DNA of 64,000 nucleotides from Elstera cyanobacteriorum (GTDB taxonomy: Bacteria; Pseudomonadota; Alphaproteobacteria; Elsterales; Elsteraceae), in contig NZ_NOXS01000033.1 in assembly GCF_002251735.1 (NCBI RefSeq), positions 222,040 to 286,039 of the forward strand, read 5' to 3'. The notes under the pieces were generated by a model. It saw only the letters and a list, made by a program, of their open reading frames with translations, was not told where the DNA came from and ran no database searches. A program made the translations under genes and the position numbers. Of the stretch, positions 27,868 to 36,850 are shown piece by piece; the first letter of the stretch is position 1; the number at the start of each line of letters is the position of its first letter.

Positions 27868-29081
27868 GGGCGAATCTCCACGCCGGTGGTTTCGCGCAGG
27901 GCGCGGCACAGGCCGTCGAGATCCTGATCGAAGCTCCACTGATTGATGCGGTCGAGGCTGGCCTGCCCCATCGCCGCCAGCCGTTCAGGATCAACCAGAC
28001 AGTCGCGCAGGGCCGCCGTCAGCGCGGTATCATTGCCGAAGGGGTAGATATGGCCGTTGAGGCCCGGCACTACCAAATCGGGTGCCGCGCCGATCCGGTC
28101 GGAACAGACGATGGCGCGCCCGGCGTTCATCGCCTCGTTCACCACCAACCCCCAGGCTTCCCGTTCCGAGGGCAGAACGAAAATATCGCAGAGATCATAG
28201 AGGGCGGCGAGATCGGCCTGCCCCTTGAAGCCCAGGACTTTTACCGATTCGCCGAGACCCGAGAGCGCGATGGTCTTTTCCAGCGCGCCGCGCTGCGGCC
28301 CATCGCCCGCGTACAGCAGATAGGGTTTGCGCGCGTCATCGTCATGCACCAGTTCGGCGAAAGCCCCCAGCAGCGGCAGCGGCTGCTTGCGGTCGATCAG
28401 TTTCGCGGCGAACAGAATGATCGGGCGGCCCGGCTCTAACCCCAAGCTCGCGCGCAGTACCTCGCGCTGCGGGGAGAGGGCAGCGATTTTGCTTTGGAAA
28501 TAGGCGTTATCCACCGCATAGGGCACGGGGATCAGCTTATGCGGCGCAATGCCGAAACCGCGATAATAGGCGGCATTCAGGTCGCCAATTGTCAGCCAGC
28601 GATCCACCACCTTATCGATGCTGGTGAAGAAAACCTGCTTCACGATCTGCTTGACCGCCGACCGTTCCGCCGAAATTTCGGTGGATTCGTCGCGCATCAG
28701 CACTTTGATGCCCAGCATCTTGGCCGTTGCCGCCGCGACCCAGTGCGAGGCGCGGTTATAGCCATGAATCCACAGGGCGTCGAACTTTCCAGCCCGAAGT
28801 TTCTGGGCAAGCCCCTTGGAGAAAGGCCGCCAGACGGTGGGAATTTCATTGGCGGCCAGCGGCGCGCCCCATTGGTCCAGCACCTCATGGGCATAGCCGT
28901 CCAGCAACGGCACGTCCCACTGGATCGCCCGACCAAAGTCGGGATCGACGAAGGCGCGCGCCGAAAAATCCGACCCAAAGAACACTTTAAAGTCGAGCCC
29001 CGGCAGTGCCGCGACGCGGCGCAGCAACGGGGCTTGGTATTGGATCGGATGCGTAACGAAATAGGCGAGCTTTAGGCTCAT
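27864..29081 (-). CDS. GT4-family glycosyltransferase
   Basis: A 405-residue GT-B enzyme beginning MSLKLAYFVTHPIQYQAPLLRR, an N-terminus typical of surface-polysaccharide GT4 enzymes. The donor site is IFVLPSEREAWGLVVNEAMNAGRAIVCSD. It overlaps the gene on each side by 4 nt (ATGA/GTGA), so the three genes are translationally coupled. Acceptor and linkage unknown. Confidence 0.9.
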   Translation of the reverse strand: MSLKLAYFVTHPIQYQAPLLRRVAALPGLDFKVFFGSDFSARAFVDPDFGRAIQWDVPLLDGYAHEVLDQWGAPLAANEIPTVWRPFSKGLAQKLRAGKFDALWIHGYNRASHWVAAATAKMLGIKVLMRDESTEISAERSAVKQIVKQVFFTSIDKVVDRWLTIGDLNAAYYRGFGIAPHKLIPVPYAVDNAYFQSKIAALSPQREVLRASLGLEPGRPIILFAAKLIDRKQPLPLLGAFAELVHDDDARKPYLLYAGDGPQRGALEKTIALSGLGESVKVLGFKGQADLAALYDLCDIFVLPSEREAWGLVVNEAMNAGRAIVCSDRIGAAPDLVVPGLNGHIYPFGNDTALTAALRDCLVDPERLAAMGQASLDRINQWSFDQDLDGLCRALRETTGVEIRP

Positions 29082-30187
29082 AGCGACTCTCCCAGGCGGC
29101 GGGCCAGCGGATCGAGAATCATCTGATGCACGCGCTGGTTATACGCCTCTGCCGAGAAGGTTTCGAGTCCCTGCGGCGGTTCGCCCCGGCCTTGCGCCAG
29201 CGCGGTTTCGATCCCCCGGATCAAATCCGCCGGGTCTTTCGGGTTCACTACCGGGCCGAACTGCCCGTCCAGCACCGCTTCCGCACTGGCGTCGAGGTTG
29301 GAGGCGATAGCCGGAATCCCGCAGGCCAGCGCCTCGATAATCACAATCCCAAAGCCCTCGCCCCAACCCGCCAGCAGGAAGACATCGGCCAGCCGGTAGG
29401 TATCGACCTTCTCCTCCTCCGGCACATAGCCCGCGAAGACGACCTTATCGGCAATGCCAAGGTCGCGGGCCTTTTGCTCCAGCCGGGGGCGGTCGGTGCC
29501 TTCGCCGCAGATCAGATAGGCCAGATCGGGGTGGCGGGTCAGCAGATCGGGCATCGCCTCCATGACCTCATCGAAGCCCTTATAGCGTTCCCGCGCCTCA
29601 AGCCGCCCCATACCCATCAGCACGCGCTTATTGGCGAGGCCATAGCGGGTCAGCAGATCGGCACGCTTCGGGCCGGGGGTGAAGGCGGCAATATCGACCG
29701 CATTCGGCACCACCAGCCCTTTCGGCTCGGGCAGGCCGGTCCAGTCCAGAAACTTATCTTTGGTGAACTGGCTGACGGCCAAGAACCAATCGAGCCGCCC
29801 AATCTGCCGCCGCGTTTCCGCGCCGCCGACCGGCTGCCACGCCTCGACACCGTGCAGGATCAGGCCCATCGGCGCGCGCTTGCGCACCTCCAGCAACCGC
29901 ATCAGCGGCAGGAGATTCACATGGCCGCAGATGACGAGATCGAACCAGCGCGGATCGGTCAGCGCCAGCAGTTCGCCCGCCAAAAAGGTCGCCTTACCGT
30001 GGCGCGTCCAGGTCCAATAGGTCAGTTTTTCCGGCAGCGGGCCGACCGGATCGACGATGACGCGCGGCAGGGCCACCACTTCCGTCACCGCCGGATGGGC
30101 ACAGAGCGCGCCCAGCAGATCGCGGTTGAACTTGGCAATGCCGCCCCGACCGCCAAAGGCATCATGCAAAAACACCAGAACGCGCAT
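29078..30187 (-). CDS. GT4-family glycosyltransferase
   Basis: A 369-residue GT-B enzyme starting MRVLVFLHDAFGGRGGIAKFNRDL, with the glycine-rich acceptor-domain loop, and a C-terminal donor site VFLLAGWGEGFGIVIIEALACGIPAIASN. It is the first gene of the coupled set GT4-GT4-galE-GT4. Between it and the Sel1-like gene upstream lies only 81 nt. Confidence 0.9.
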   Translation of the reverse strand: MRVLVFLHDAFGGRGGIAKFNRDLLGALCAHPAVTEVVALPRVIVDPVGPLPEKLTYWTWTRHGKATFLAGELLALTDPRWFDLVICGHVNLLPLMRLLEVRKRAPMGLILHGVEAWQPVGGAETRRQIGRLDWFLAVSQFTKDKFLDWTGLPEPKGLVVPNAVDIAAFTPGPKRADLLTRYGLANKRVLMGMGRLEARERYKGFDEVMEAMPDLLTRHPDLAYLICGEGTDRPRLEQKARDLGIADKVVFAGYVPEEEKVDTYRLADVFLLAGWGEGFGIVIIEALACGIPAIASNLDASAEAVLDGQFGPVVNPKDPADLIRGIETALAQGRGEPPQGLETFSAEAYNQRVHQMILDPLARRLGESL

Positions 30188-30268
30188 GGCGCTGTCACCT
30201 GAAAGTCAGACCTAAGAACCGCTGTCTAGCACAGGCGCGCCAAGGCGGGGGTGAAAACTTGGTAAGGG

Positions 30269-32380
30269 TTAGGGGAGCTTCCCCGTGCGCCATATGGATG
30301 CCAACCACGGGCTGGGCGCTTCAAGCCCATCTCCGTTCTCAATAGCTTCCGCCAGGGCCTGGCGGGCTCCTAGCACACCCTGCTGAGCCGCCAGGTATAA
30401 TCTCTGAAGGATCTGAGCTTCGTTTCTGTTGGCATTATTATTTCTTTCAAAAACTGCTATTTCAAAACCGGCCTCTACATCTCCATTGGCCAGAGATTTT
30501 TCGAGCCAATGCAGGCCTTCTTCTTGCATTATTTTATTTTCTTCCGAGACTAATTTTTTGCCCAGCAATAATTGGCTTTGCCTATGCCTTTTTTCGGCTG
30601 CCTCCCGCAATATCGCAAGCCCACTCTTGCCAGCGTCGAACACATCAGAATCTGAGATAAGGGAATACAGAGCATGTTTTGAGGGTAAGTCACCGGCCTC
30701 CGCTGAAAATTTCAGCTGATCGTATAATGTCAAACGTTCAGACAACGACATATCACCAGATTTAATTTTTATAAGAGCGAAAGGAGCATAGGCTTCCATG
30801 ACACCTGCATTGACAGCTTTCTCCAAGAGTTTCATTTTTTGTTCAGGTGTTCTTTTTAATGTGCCTTTGGCCTCTGTCGGGAGAAGCGCTAAATATAGAC
30901 CTGCTTTAGCTTCGCCGAGTTCGAGGGCGCGGGATAAGGCCATTTCTGCACATTGCGCTGCTGCTATATCGGTGTCCATTGTAAAAAAGCCAGTCATAGG
31001 GTTCAGTCCTGGCTCATAGTAATATTCAATCACTCCCTCTGAGGGATCCGCAGCGGCTCCCAGCCTAATCCTGTACTTCCCATCTTTTGCAGCAATTACG
31101 TTCGTGAAGCAGGCTTCTCCACTTTTAAGATAATACGTTTTTGCCTCCTCTAGCTCGCCTGAGTCATCTAAAATCTTTGCGATCAAATAATATTTAATTT
31201 TCTCGATTGGATTATCTTCATTTAAAATGCCTTGTTTTAGATGCTGGTGAGCCAGTTTTTTGTCTTCATCATTTTGTGGATGATATAATTTTTGTAAACC
31301 TCTTACCCAATGGGCATAATGGGCAAGCTGTTGTTTGTGTCTGTTGAAGTGGAATTCGAATTCATCTGGAGAGAATAACGGGCTATCTGCGTCAAGATGG
31401 CATGATATGCGAGCGGCTAAAAGTTGTTTGTCTTTCGTATCAATTGGTATTTCTCTCATATAGTGATGCAAGCTGAGGGGAAATTTTTTCCCGCAGTTAT
31501 ATATCTCAAACTGATGGGTTTCTATTTTGTTGAATTCTGAGAAGCCCTCTGATGGATAATTACTAAGATCACCTCCTGATAAGATGGTAAAAACAGATAA
31601 ATCTATGTTATTGTAAATGACTGCGCTTGAGTGGTTATTTTTTTTTGCGTGGATAAATTTCTTTATAGAGTAGATGGTTCTTTCTTTTGGATCGTAATTA
31701 TCCATAATATAATATATTTTTTCTTTATCGGCATCATCCCACGCGGGAAAATCGCGGAACAGCAATGATAGAAGTCCAAGTTGTGGATCGAAGTCATATT
31801 TTGTCAAATATTCTAGATATTGATACGTGATGTCAAGAGCGAGGCTTAGAGATTGAGGTACGCCACTCCCTTTAGCGAAATCAGATATAAGCCATTCAAG
31901 TGCTTGTGGGTTACCTACTTTGAGCGGAACCTCCAACAATCTTGTTTTCTCAAGATCGTTTTTCTCAACGCCATATCCAAATCGATAGGCTAATGACAGC
32001 GCCAAATGAGCTTGATGATTACCTTGCCGGATACCCTCACGGATTTTTGGTAGTGCTTTCGCAATTAGATCATTGAGTTTACCAGAAAGTCTGCCATCCT
32101 TTTTCTGGCCGTAAATACGTGCAAGAAATATTGTCGCTGGCGCATAGCCATTTTCAACAAGATTTTCTATTTCGGTAATCATCTTAATTCGATCATTTGC
32201 TGGATCACGGTACTTTCCCTGCAAGTTCATCCAAATCAGGTCAGTATCTGCCTCAGATTGTGCTTGAGATTCATGGTTGTAAGTTTGTATTGAAAATGGC
32301 AGCAGGAAAAAAAGAAATGGAATGGATTTATTTTTAAATACTTTGCTGATGACGTTTGTTCTTTTTGTGTTCTTTTTCAT
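30269..32380 (-). CDS. Exported Sel1/TPR-like repeat protein, AT-rich paralogue
   Basis: A 703-residue protein with an N-terminal hydrophobic export signal (IPFLFFLLPFS) after a very basic start, then helical repeats of Sel1/TPR character (LSLAYRFGYGVEKNDLEKTRLLE; QSQLLLGKKLVSEENKIMQEEGLHWLEKSLANGD). It ends in PSPWLASIWRTGKLP. It is a clear paralogue of the gene immediately upstream (shared YYEPGLNPMTG / FYKIGWSPLTG region and C-terminus). Base composition is strongly AT-rich for this chromosome, unlike its paralogue. A good Shine-Dalgarno (GAAGGAG) precedes the ATG. Probably periplasmic; function unknown, perhaps envelope polysaccharide related given the neighbours. Confidence 0.8.
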   Translation of the reverse strand: MKKNTKRTNVISKVFKNKSIPFLFFLLPFSIQTYNHESQAQSEADTDLIWMNLQGKYRDPANDRIKMITEIENLVENGYAPATIFLARIYGQKKDGRLSGKLNDLIAKALPKIREGIRQGNHQAHLALSLAYRFGYGVEKNDLEKTRLLEVPLKVGNPQALEWLISDFAKGSGVPQSLSLALDITYQYLEYLTKYDFDPQLGLLSLLFRDFPAWDDADKEKIYYIMDNYDPKERTIYSIKKFIHAKKNNHSSAVIYNNIDLSVFTILSGGDLSNYPSEGFSEFNKIETHQFEIYNCGKKFPLSLHHYMREIPIDTKDKQLLAARISCHLDADSPLFSPDEFEFHFNRHKQQLAHYAHWVRGLQKLYHPQNDEDKKLAHQHLKQGILNEDNPIEKIKYYLIAKILDDSGELEEAKTYYLKSGEACFTNVIAAKDGKYRIRLGAAADPSEGVIEYYYEPGLNPMTGFFTMDTDIAAAQCAEMALSRALELGEAKAGLYLALLPTEAKGTLKRTPEQKMKLLEKAVNAGVMEAYAPFALIKIKSGDMSLSERLTLYDQLKFSAEAGDLPSKHALYSLISDSDVFDAGKSGLAILREAAEKRHRQSQLLLGKKLVSEENKIMQEEGLHWLEKSLANGDVEAGFEIAVFERNNNANRNEAQILQRLYLAAQQGVLGARQALAEAIENGDGLEAPSPWLASIWRTGKLP

Positions 32381-32473
32381 ATTTTGAATGCTCCTTCATA
32401 CTCTATCTACCGTTAGGTTTGGCAAAAAAGGGCCCCTACTCCCGAAGTCGATGGGACACTGCCGCTACATTAC

Positions 32474-34600
32474 CTAGGGCAACTCTCCCTTCCGCCACAG
32501 GGTTCCCAGCCAGGCGCTAGGGGCGCCGATGCCGATGCCTTTATCGAAGGCGTCGGCCAAGGTGGTGCGGGCGGTCGAATGCCCGGCTTGGGCGGCGGCA
32601 TAAAGGCGCATCAGGCTGCGCCGCTGTTCGGCGGGGGTTTGATCGCGGGCCAGTTCGCGCTTCGCAAGATCGAATTGAGCATAGGAGACATTGAGATCAG
32701 CGGCGGCGGTCAGCGCGTCGAGGCCTGCCGCTCGCACGGATTCGGGGGCTTTGGGAGAGAGGGCTTGATACGCAAAGGCATAGAGGAGCAGTGGATCGCG
32801 GGTTTCGGCGGCCTGTTGCAGTAAGCGCCAGCCAAGCTCGATTTCTTCGGGGGAGCCTTTGAGGAGATGGGCGCCGAGCGTGGCTTGGGCGGTTGGGCTG
32901 CCGCGCTCGGCACCTTTTTCCAGCAGCGGAAGAATAGGGCGGGGCAGGCAATATTCAGGCACCTGCCAATAAGAACAAATCGTCTCCCGCGATGGCGGCG
33001 GCTCCCCCGCTTTCGAGGTAACCATCGCGAAGACAACGACCCGGTTTTGGTAAAAATTGGCCAAATCGGCATAGGCCTCCGCCACATCCCCATCGACGGC
33101 CTGTTCCAATAGGGCTTGGCGCTTTTCCTTGGTAAGCGGCGTTATCCCTGGCGCATCGTCGGGCAGGCGGGTGACGGCATAGGCGGCTTCCGCCGATCCA
33201 AGCTCGGCGGCGCGCAGCAGGGCGGTTTGCGCGCATTCGGCCATTGCGCTGCGGAGGTCGCCATCAATCACCCCGGTCAGCGGAGACCAGCCGATTTTGT
33301 AGAAAAGTCGGGGATTTATCGAGATTTTCGTTTGCCACTTCAGCCGATCTTGAGCGTATTTGGCATCCATGTCCTTCTGATGTTGAAGGAATTTATCCAG
33401 GCAGGCAGCGCCACCTTGAGCTAAATCGGCGCGTGCTCGGTCACGGTCTTGCAGCGGGCTGGGGAGATCGAAGATCTGCCCGCGTAGGGCCTTCGGCGAC
33501 GCATCGCCCGGACTTTTGAGAATGGCTTGGTCAAGATGATCGAGGGCGGCTTTAAGGTCGATGGCGCGCCCATACCCAAAGCGGGCCGCCCCAGCGGCCA
33601 GAAGATCGTAATCGCTGCCGAGAGCCTTCTTATGGGTCTCCAGCATTGCCAGCCCTTCCGTCGGCGGGCGCATGGGGAGCTTGCCGGTCAGGCTGCAACT
33701 GATAAAGCCTGCACTCTGGATTGGGTGGAAACTCGAGCTATTGTTCGGGGCAAATAATGCTGCTTCGTCGGCCGCAAGGCCGGTCATACAGCGGGTGGCG
33801 GCATATGTACGGATGATTAAACCGAAATCGCCGCCGATAGAGGTCGTATCGACCCTGACCTGCGCCATAGAGTTTTGCAAAAGGGTGGCATCAACAAGAA
33901 AACCAGCAAAATCCACAAAACCGGGTGCGATTCCCTGATTGATAATGAGAATCTTTCCATACAGTGAACGCAGGGATGGAGAACCAATCCAGCCGACGTT
34001 CTTAAAATCGAGAAAGGCAGGAACGCCAAAGCTCCGCAGCGTTTCAATCGGTTTCATGAGGAGTTGGAACGACAGCGCCACCGGCGGCTGATCCGCCTTG
34101 CGGAAGGCCGGAAGGAACCGGGCCGCAGCAGCCATTGCCCCGGCTGTATTCTGGGGCAGGCCCGTCCCTTGGTCGAGGGCGACGATCAGGATGTCCAGCC
34201 CCTCGGGAAGCTGGGCCTGATACGGGCGGCGCAGCAGGCGCAGGCTTTCAAAGAGATTAGCCTCCACCCCCAAGCCTTGGCGGTAGGCGCGGGAAAGAAC
34301 GAGATCGCCCAGGGCATCCTCGCGCGGGCGGGCCCAGGCGATGGCCGCACGGGCGAGCTCGTCCCGCCGCCGCAATTCGGTTGCGCCCGCCGTCGCCTCA
34401 ATCGTCTCAGCGACTCTCTGCAGTGCAGGGCCATAGTTTTGGGCGACAAACTCTTGCAGTTTGGTTTGCTCGGCGGCCCCGCGCAACCGCTCTTGCCCGA
34501 CAGCACTCAGATAGCGCTGCCAAGCATCGTCTAGCGAATCAGCGGCGGCGGACCCAGTAAGCAGGGCCGCAAGAAAGGCCCCCATGACTGCACACCGCAT
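32474..34600 (-). CDS. Exported Sel1/TPR-like repeat protein, GC-rich paralogue
   Basis: A 708-residue protein with a Sec signal peptide (MRCAVMGAFLAALLTGSAAA, cleavage about residue 20) and Sel1-like helical repeats (LSRAYRQGLGVEANLFESLRLL; AQATLGAHLLKGSPEEIELGWRLLQQAAE). It ends PSAWLGTLWRKGELP. Equal length and collinear similarity to the next gene show an ancient duplication. Codon use matches the chromosome, so this copy is resident or ameliorated. The Shine-Dalgarno GGAGGAA precedes the start. Sel1 repeats usually mediate protein interactions; no enzymatic domain is visible. Confidence 0.8.
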   Translation of the reverse strand: MRCAVMGAFLAALLTGSAAADSLDDAWQRYLSAVGQERLRGAAEQTKLQEFVAQNYGPALQRVAETIEATAGATELRRRDELARAAIAWARPREDALGDLVLSRAYRQGLGVEANLFESLRLLRRPYQAQLPEGLDILIVALDQGTGLPQNTAGAMAAAARFLPAFRKADQPPVALSFQLLMKPIETLRSFGVPAFLDFKNVGWIGSPSLRSLYGKILIINQGIAPGFVDFAGFLVDATLLQNSMAQVRVDTTSIGGDFGLIIRTYAATRCMTGLAADEAALFAPNNSSSFHPIQSAGFISCSLTGKLPMRPPTEGLAMLETHKKALGSDYDLLAAGAARFGYGRAIDLKAALDHLDQAILKSPGDASPKALRGQIFDLPSPLQDRDRARADLAQGGAACLDKFLQHQKDMDAKYAQDRLKWQTKISINPRLFYKIGWSPLTGVIDGDLRSAMAECAQTALLRAAELGSAEAAYAVTRLPDDAPGITPLTKEKRQALLEQAVDGDVAEAYADLANFYQNRVVVFAMVTSKAGEPPPSRETICSYWQVPEYCLPRPILPLLEKGAERGSPTAQATLGAHLLKGSPEEIELGWRLLQQAAETRDPLLLYAFAYQALSPKAPESVRAAGLDALTAAADLNVSYAQFDLAKRELARDQTPAEQRRSLMRLYAAAQAGHSTARTTLADAFDKGIGIGAPSAWLGTLWRKGELP

Positions 34601-34660
34601 CCGCTTCCTCCACCACCGATGGTTTTAAAAAGCGGTAGAGAAACTTTCGCTAAAAATCAA

Positions 34661-35803
34661 TCAGGTGACATCCTCATACACCGCCCGCAACCGCGCCCCA
34701 TGCGCCGCGAACGAATACAGCCCCAGCGCCGTTTCAAAGGCTTTTCCCGCCATCGCGTGCAGCCGTTCGCGGTTTTGGTCGAGGTCGCGCAGGGCGGTGG
34801 CGATGGCGTCTGGGCGGGGGGGGATGATGATTCCGGCACCGGCAGCGGCAATATCATCCGCCACGCCAACGGTGGGGGAGAGCAGCACCGGCGTGCCCTG
34901 CACCAAGGCTTCGGTGGCGACGAGGCCGAAACATTCGAACTGCGAGGGCACGGCCAGCAGGTCGATGGTGCGCAGGAAGGTCGCTTTCTCCTCCCCGCCA
35001 ATAAATCCCAGGAAGCTGACGCGATCCTCGATCTTGCGGCGGGCAACGCGGGCGCGTAATTCGTCTTCAAGCGCGCCGCCGCCCGCGATGTGCAGGCGCA
35101 CGCCGGGGGCTTCGGCGACGGCATCGATCAGCAGCGACAGGTTCTTTTTGGGGTGGAAGCGCCCGAGGAACCCGACCGTCAGCGGCGACCAATCCGGCTC
35201 CGGCCCTTGCAGGCGGCGCAGCGGCTGCGGGTCGGTCTCGTCGAACACCGGATGGGGCACGATCTCCGTGCGCGGATAGTCGGCCAGCAGCGAATCGCGC
35301 GCCTCGAGGTCGGAGGAGACGATAATCCGGTCGGCCTTGCGCACATACCAGTCGCGCAGCAGCCATTTCGCCCAGCGCAACAGGGTGGAGGAGGCGTTGT
35401 TAATGTCGAAGCGCGTTAGGCTTTCGTGCGGCATCAGCACCACGGGCTTGCCGACCGCTTTGGCGGCGCGCACGGCGGCTACCGAGGTCCAGACCCAGCA
35501 GGAATGGGTGTGGATCAAATCGTAATAGCCCGCGTGTTTGAACAGCCAAGCGTTGAGTTCGGGGCTGATGCCCCAGCGCACGGCGCGGCGCGATCCGGCG
35601 AAGGGGAACGCCCGCACCGTCACCCCCGCCCCGGCAAGCTGGGCAACGGTGGCGCCGATCAGCGGCTCCACCCCCCGTTCGACCGGGTAGAGAAGATCGA
35701 CCTCCAGCCCTGCCCGGCGGGCGGCAAGACAAACGGAAACCGCCGCCGTGGCCGTTCCCCCGGTGCGCGGATCAAGCCCGCTGGAGACGAAAAGAATACG
35801 CAT
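34661..35803 (-). CDS. GT4-family glycosyltransferase
   Basis: A 380-residue GT-B enzyme starting MRILFVSSGLDPRTGGTATAAV, with VGFLGRFHPKKNLSLLIDAV and donor motif LAVPSQFECFGLVATEALVQGTPVLLS. It is the most upstream gene of the minus-strand polysaccharide cluster and is separated from the other three GT4 genes by the two Sel1-like genes. Confidence 0.9.
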   Translation of the reverse strand: MRILFVSSGLDPRTGGTATAAVSVCLAARRAGLEVDLLYPVERGVEPLIGATVAQLAGAGVTVRAFPFAGSRRAVRWGISPELNAWLFKHAGYYDLIHTHSCWVWTSVAAVRAAKAVGKPVVLMPHESLTRFDINNASSTLLRWAKWLLRDWYVRKADRIIVSSDLEARDSLLADYPRTEIVPHPVFDETDPQPLRRLQGPEPDWSPLTVGFLGRFHPKKNLSLLIDAVAEAPGVRLHIAGGGALEDELRARVARRKIEDRVSFLGFIGGEEKATFLRTIDLLAVPSQFECFGLVATEALVQGTPVLLSPTVGVADDIAAAGAGIIIPPRPDAIATALRDLDQNRERLHAMAGKAFETALGLYSFAAHGARLRAVYEDVT

Positions 35804-35849
35804 GGCGCGACACTATAGGGGGGCGCCGGGTCGGCTCAAGGGGGGCGGT

Positions 35850-36590
35850 TCAGTATTTCTGGAGAATCGCGTCATACAGGCCCGAGGCTTTGATCGCCGC
35901 CAGCCCTTCGTTAAAATCCTGGGCCAGCGCCGGATCGCGGAAGACGACGCTATAGTTGATGGGCGTGAACAGCAGGTGCTCGCGCACAGGCAGCTTTGTG
36001 TCCACGTCCGGTTCGGGATTAGCAATGAAATACTGTAAGATGCGCCGCTCGCCGATAATCAGATCGGTCCGCGCGTTGAACAGCACCCGCACTTGGTTCT
36101 GCTGGTTCGCCTCCTCCCGATACATCGGGTTCTGGGCGACGACCGCCGCAAACTCTGGCCCCAACAGCACGCGGGCATTTTGGAAAGCCACGATTGATGG
36201 CCTGCTAAGATCGGCAATCTGATCGGCCCGAACCGTCGCATTGGCAAGGGACAGGCCGATATTGTGGTAGGTCAGGTAAGAGGCGCTTAGCGTTCCCTTG
36301 ACCGGCAGGCTGGCAATCACGGGGGCAGCAGCGTCAATGGCTTCGTTTTGATTAAAGGTCATGACCAGCCGGGCGAAGGGATAGAGCTTTGGCACCAAGC
36401 GATGCCCCCGCTCGGCCAGGGCGGCGGCGATGATGTCGTGCTCGATCCCAAGAATACCGTTAGCCGTCGCTTGAACATAGGGTGGGGCTAGGCGCAGGCC
36501 AACCGCAACATCCCGGGCAATTGCCGAGAGGGGTAGAAGCAGCATCAGCGCGCCGGTTAGGCCCATTGCGGCAAGTGATGCAGGACGCAT
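35850..36590 (-). CDS. Periplasmic substrate-binding protein family 3
   Basis: A 246-residue protein with a signal peptide (ending about SAIA) and an SBP_bac_3-type fold: VAVGLRLAPPYVQATANGILGIEHDII, AAAPVIASLPVKGTLSAS and NYSVVFRDPALAQDFNEGLAAIKASGLYDAIL. Such proteins bind amino acids or act as sensor inputs. No ABC permease is adjacent, so it may be a free-standing binding protein. ATG 36590 is preferred because AGGGAGG lies 6 nt upstream; the frame extends to 36662. Confidence 0.82.
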   Translation of the reverse strand: MRPASLAAMGLTGALMLLLPLSAIARDVAVGLRLAPPYVQATANGILGIEHDIIAAALAERGHRLVPKLYPFARLVMTFNQNEAIDAAAPVIASLPVKGTLSASYLTYHNIGLSLANATVRADQIADLSRPSIVAFQNARVLLGPEFAAVVAQNPMYREEANQQNQVRVLFNARTDLIIGERRILQYFIANPEPDVDTKLPVREHLLFTPINYSVVFRDPALAQDFNEGLAAIKASGLYDAILQKY

Positions 36591-36850
36591 GGCGACCCTC
36601 CCTGCGGCAGACAGGCCTAAATGCATAGCATTTATTTCTTTTAATGTCATGAATTGATGCAATTTGTTTGTAGGCGAATGGTTGTAACGCTTGGGGGCAG
36701 CCTTTAGCCTCTTGCAAATCTCGGCGCAATACCCATTCCGGCACAGGGGCTATTTCTGCCGGGAAACCCCGGCTTTCAAGGCAAAAGCTGCCGGTTTTGC
36801 GCTTTCGGCAAACTATGGTAAGCCTGCCGGGCTTTTAAAAGTGAGTTGTG

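Noticed and set aside
32381-32473. Intrinsic terminator between the two Sel1-like genes
   Set aside because: A six-T run is present on the minus strand, but I could not find a stable stem directly before it.
25625-35803. Horizontally acquired polysaccharide island as a whole
   Set aside because: Only the Sel1-like gene at 30269-32380 is AT-rich; the glycosyltransferases and galE match the chromosome's composition, and no integrase, tRNA or repeat boundary is present.
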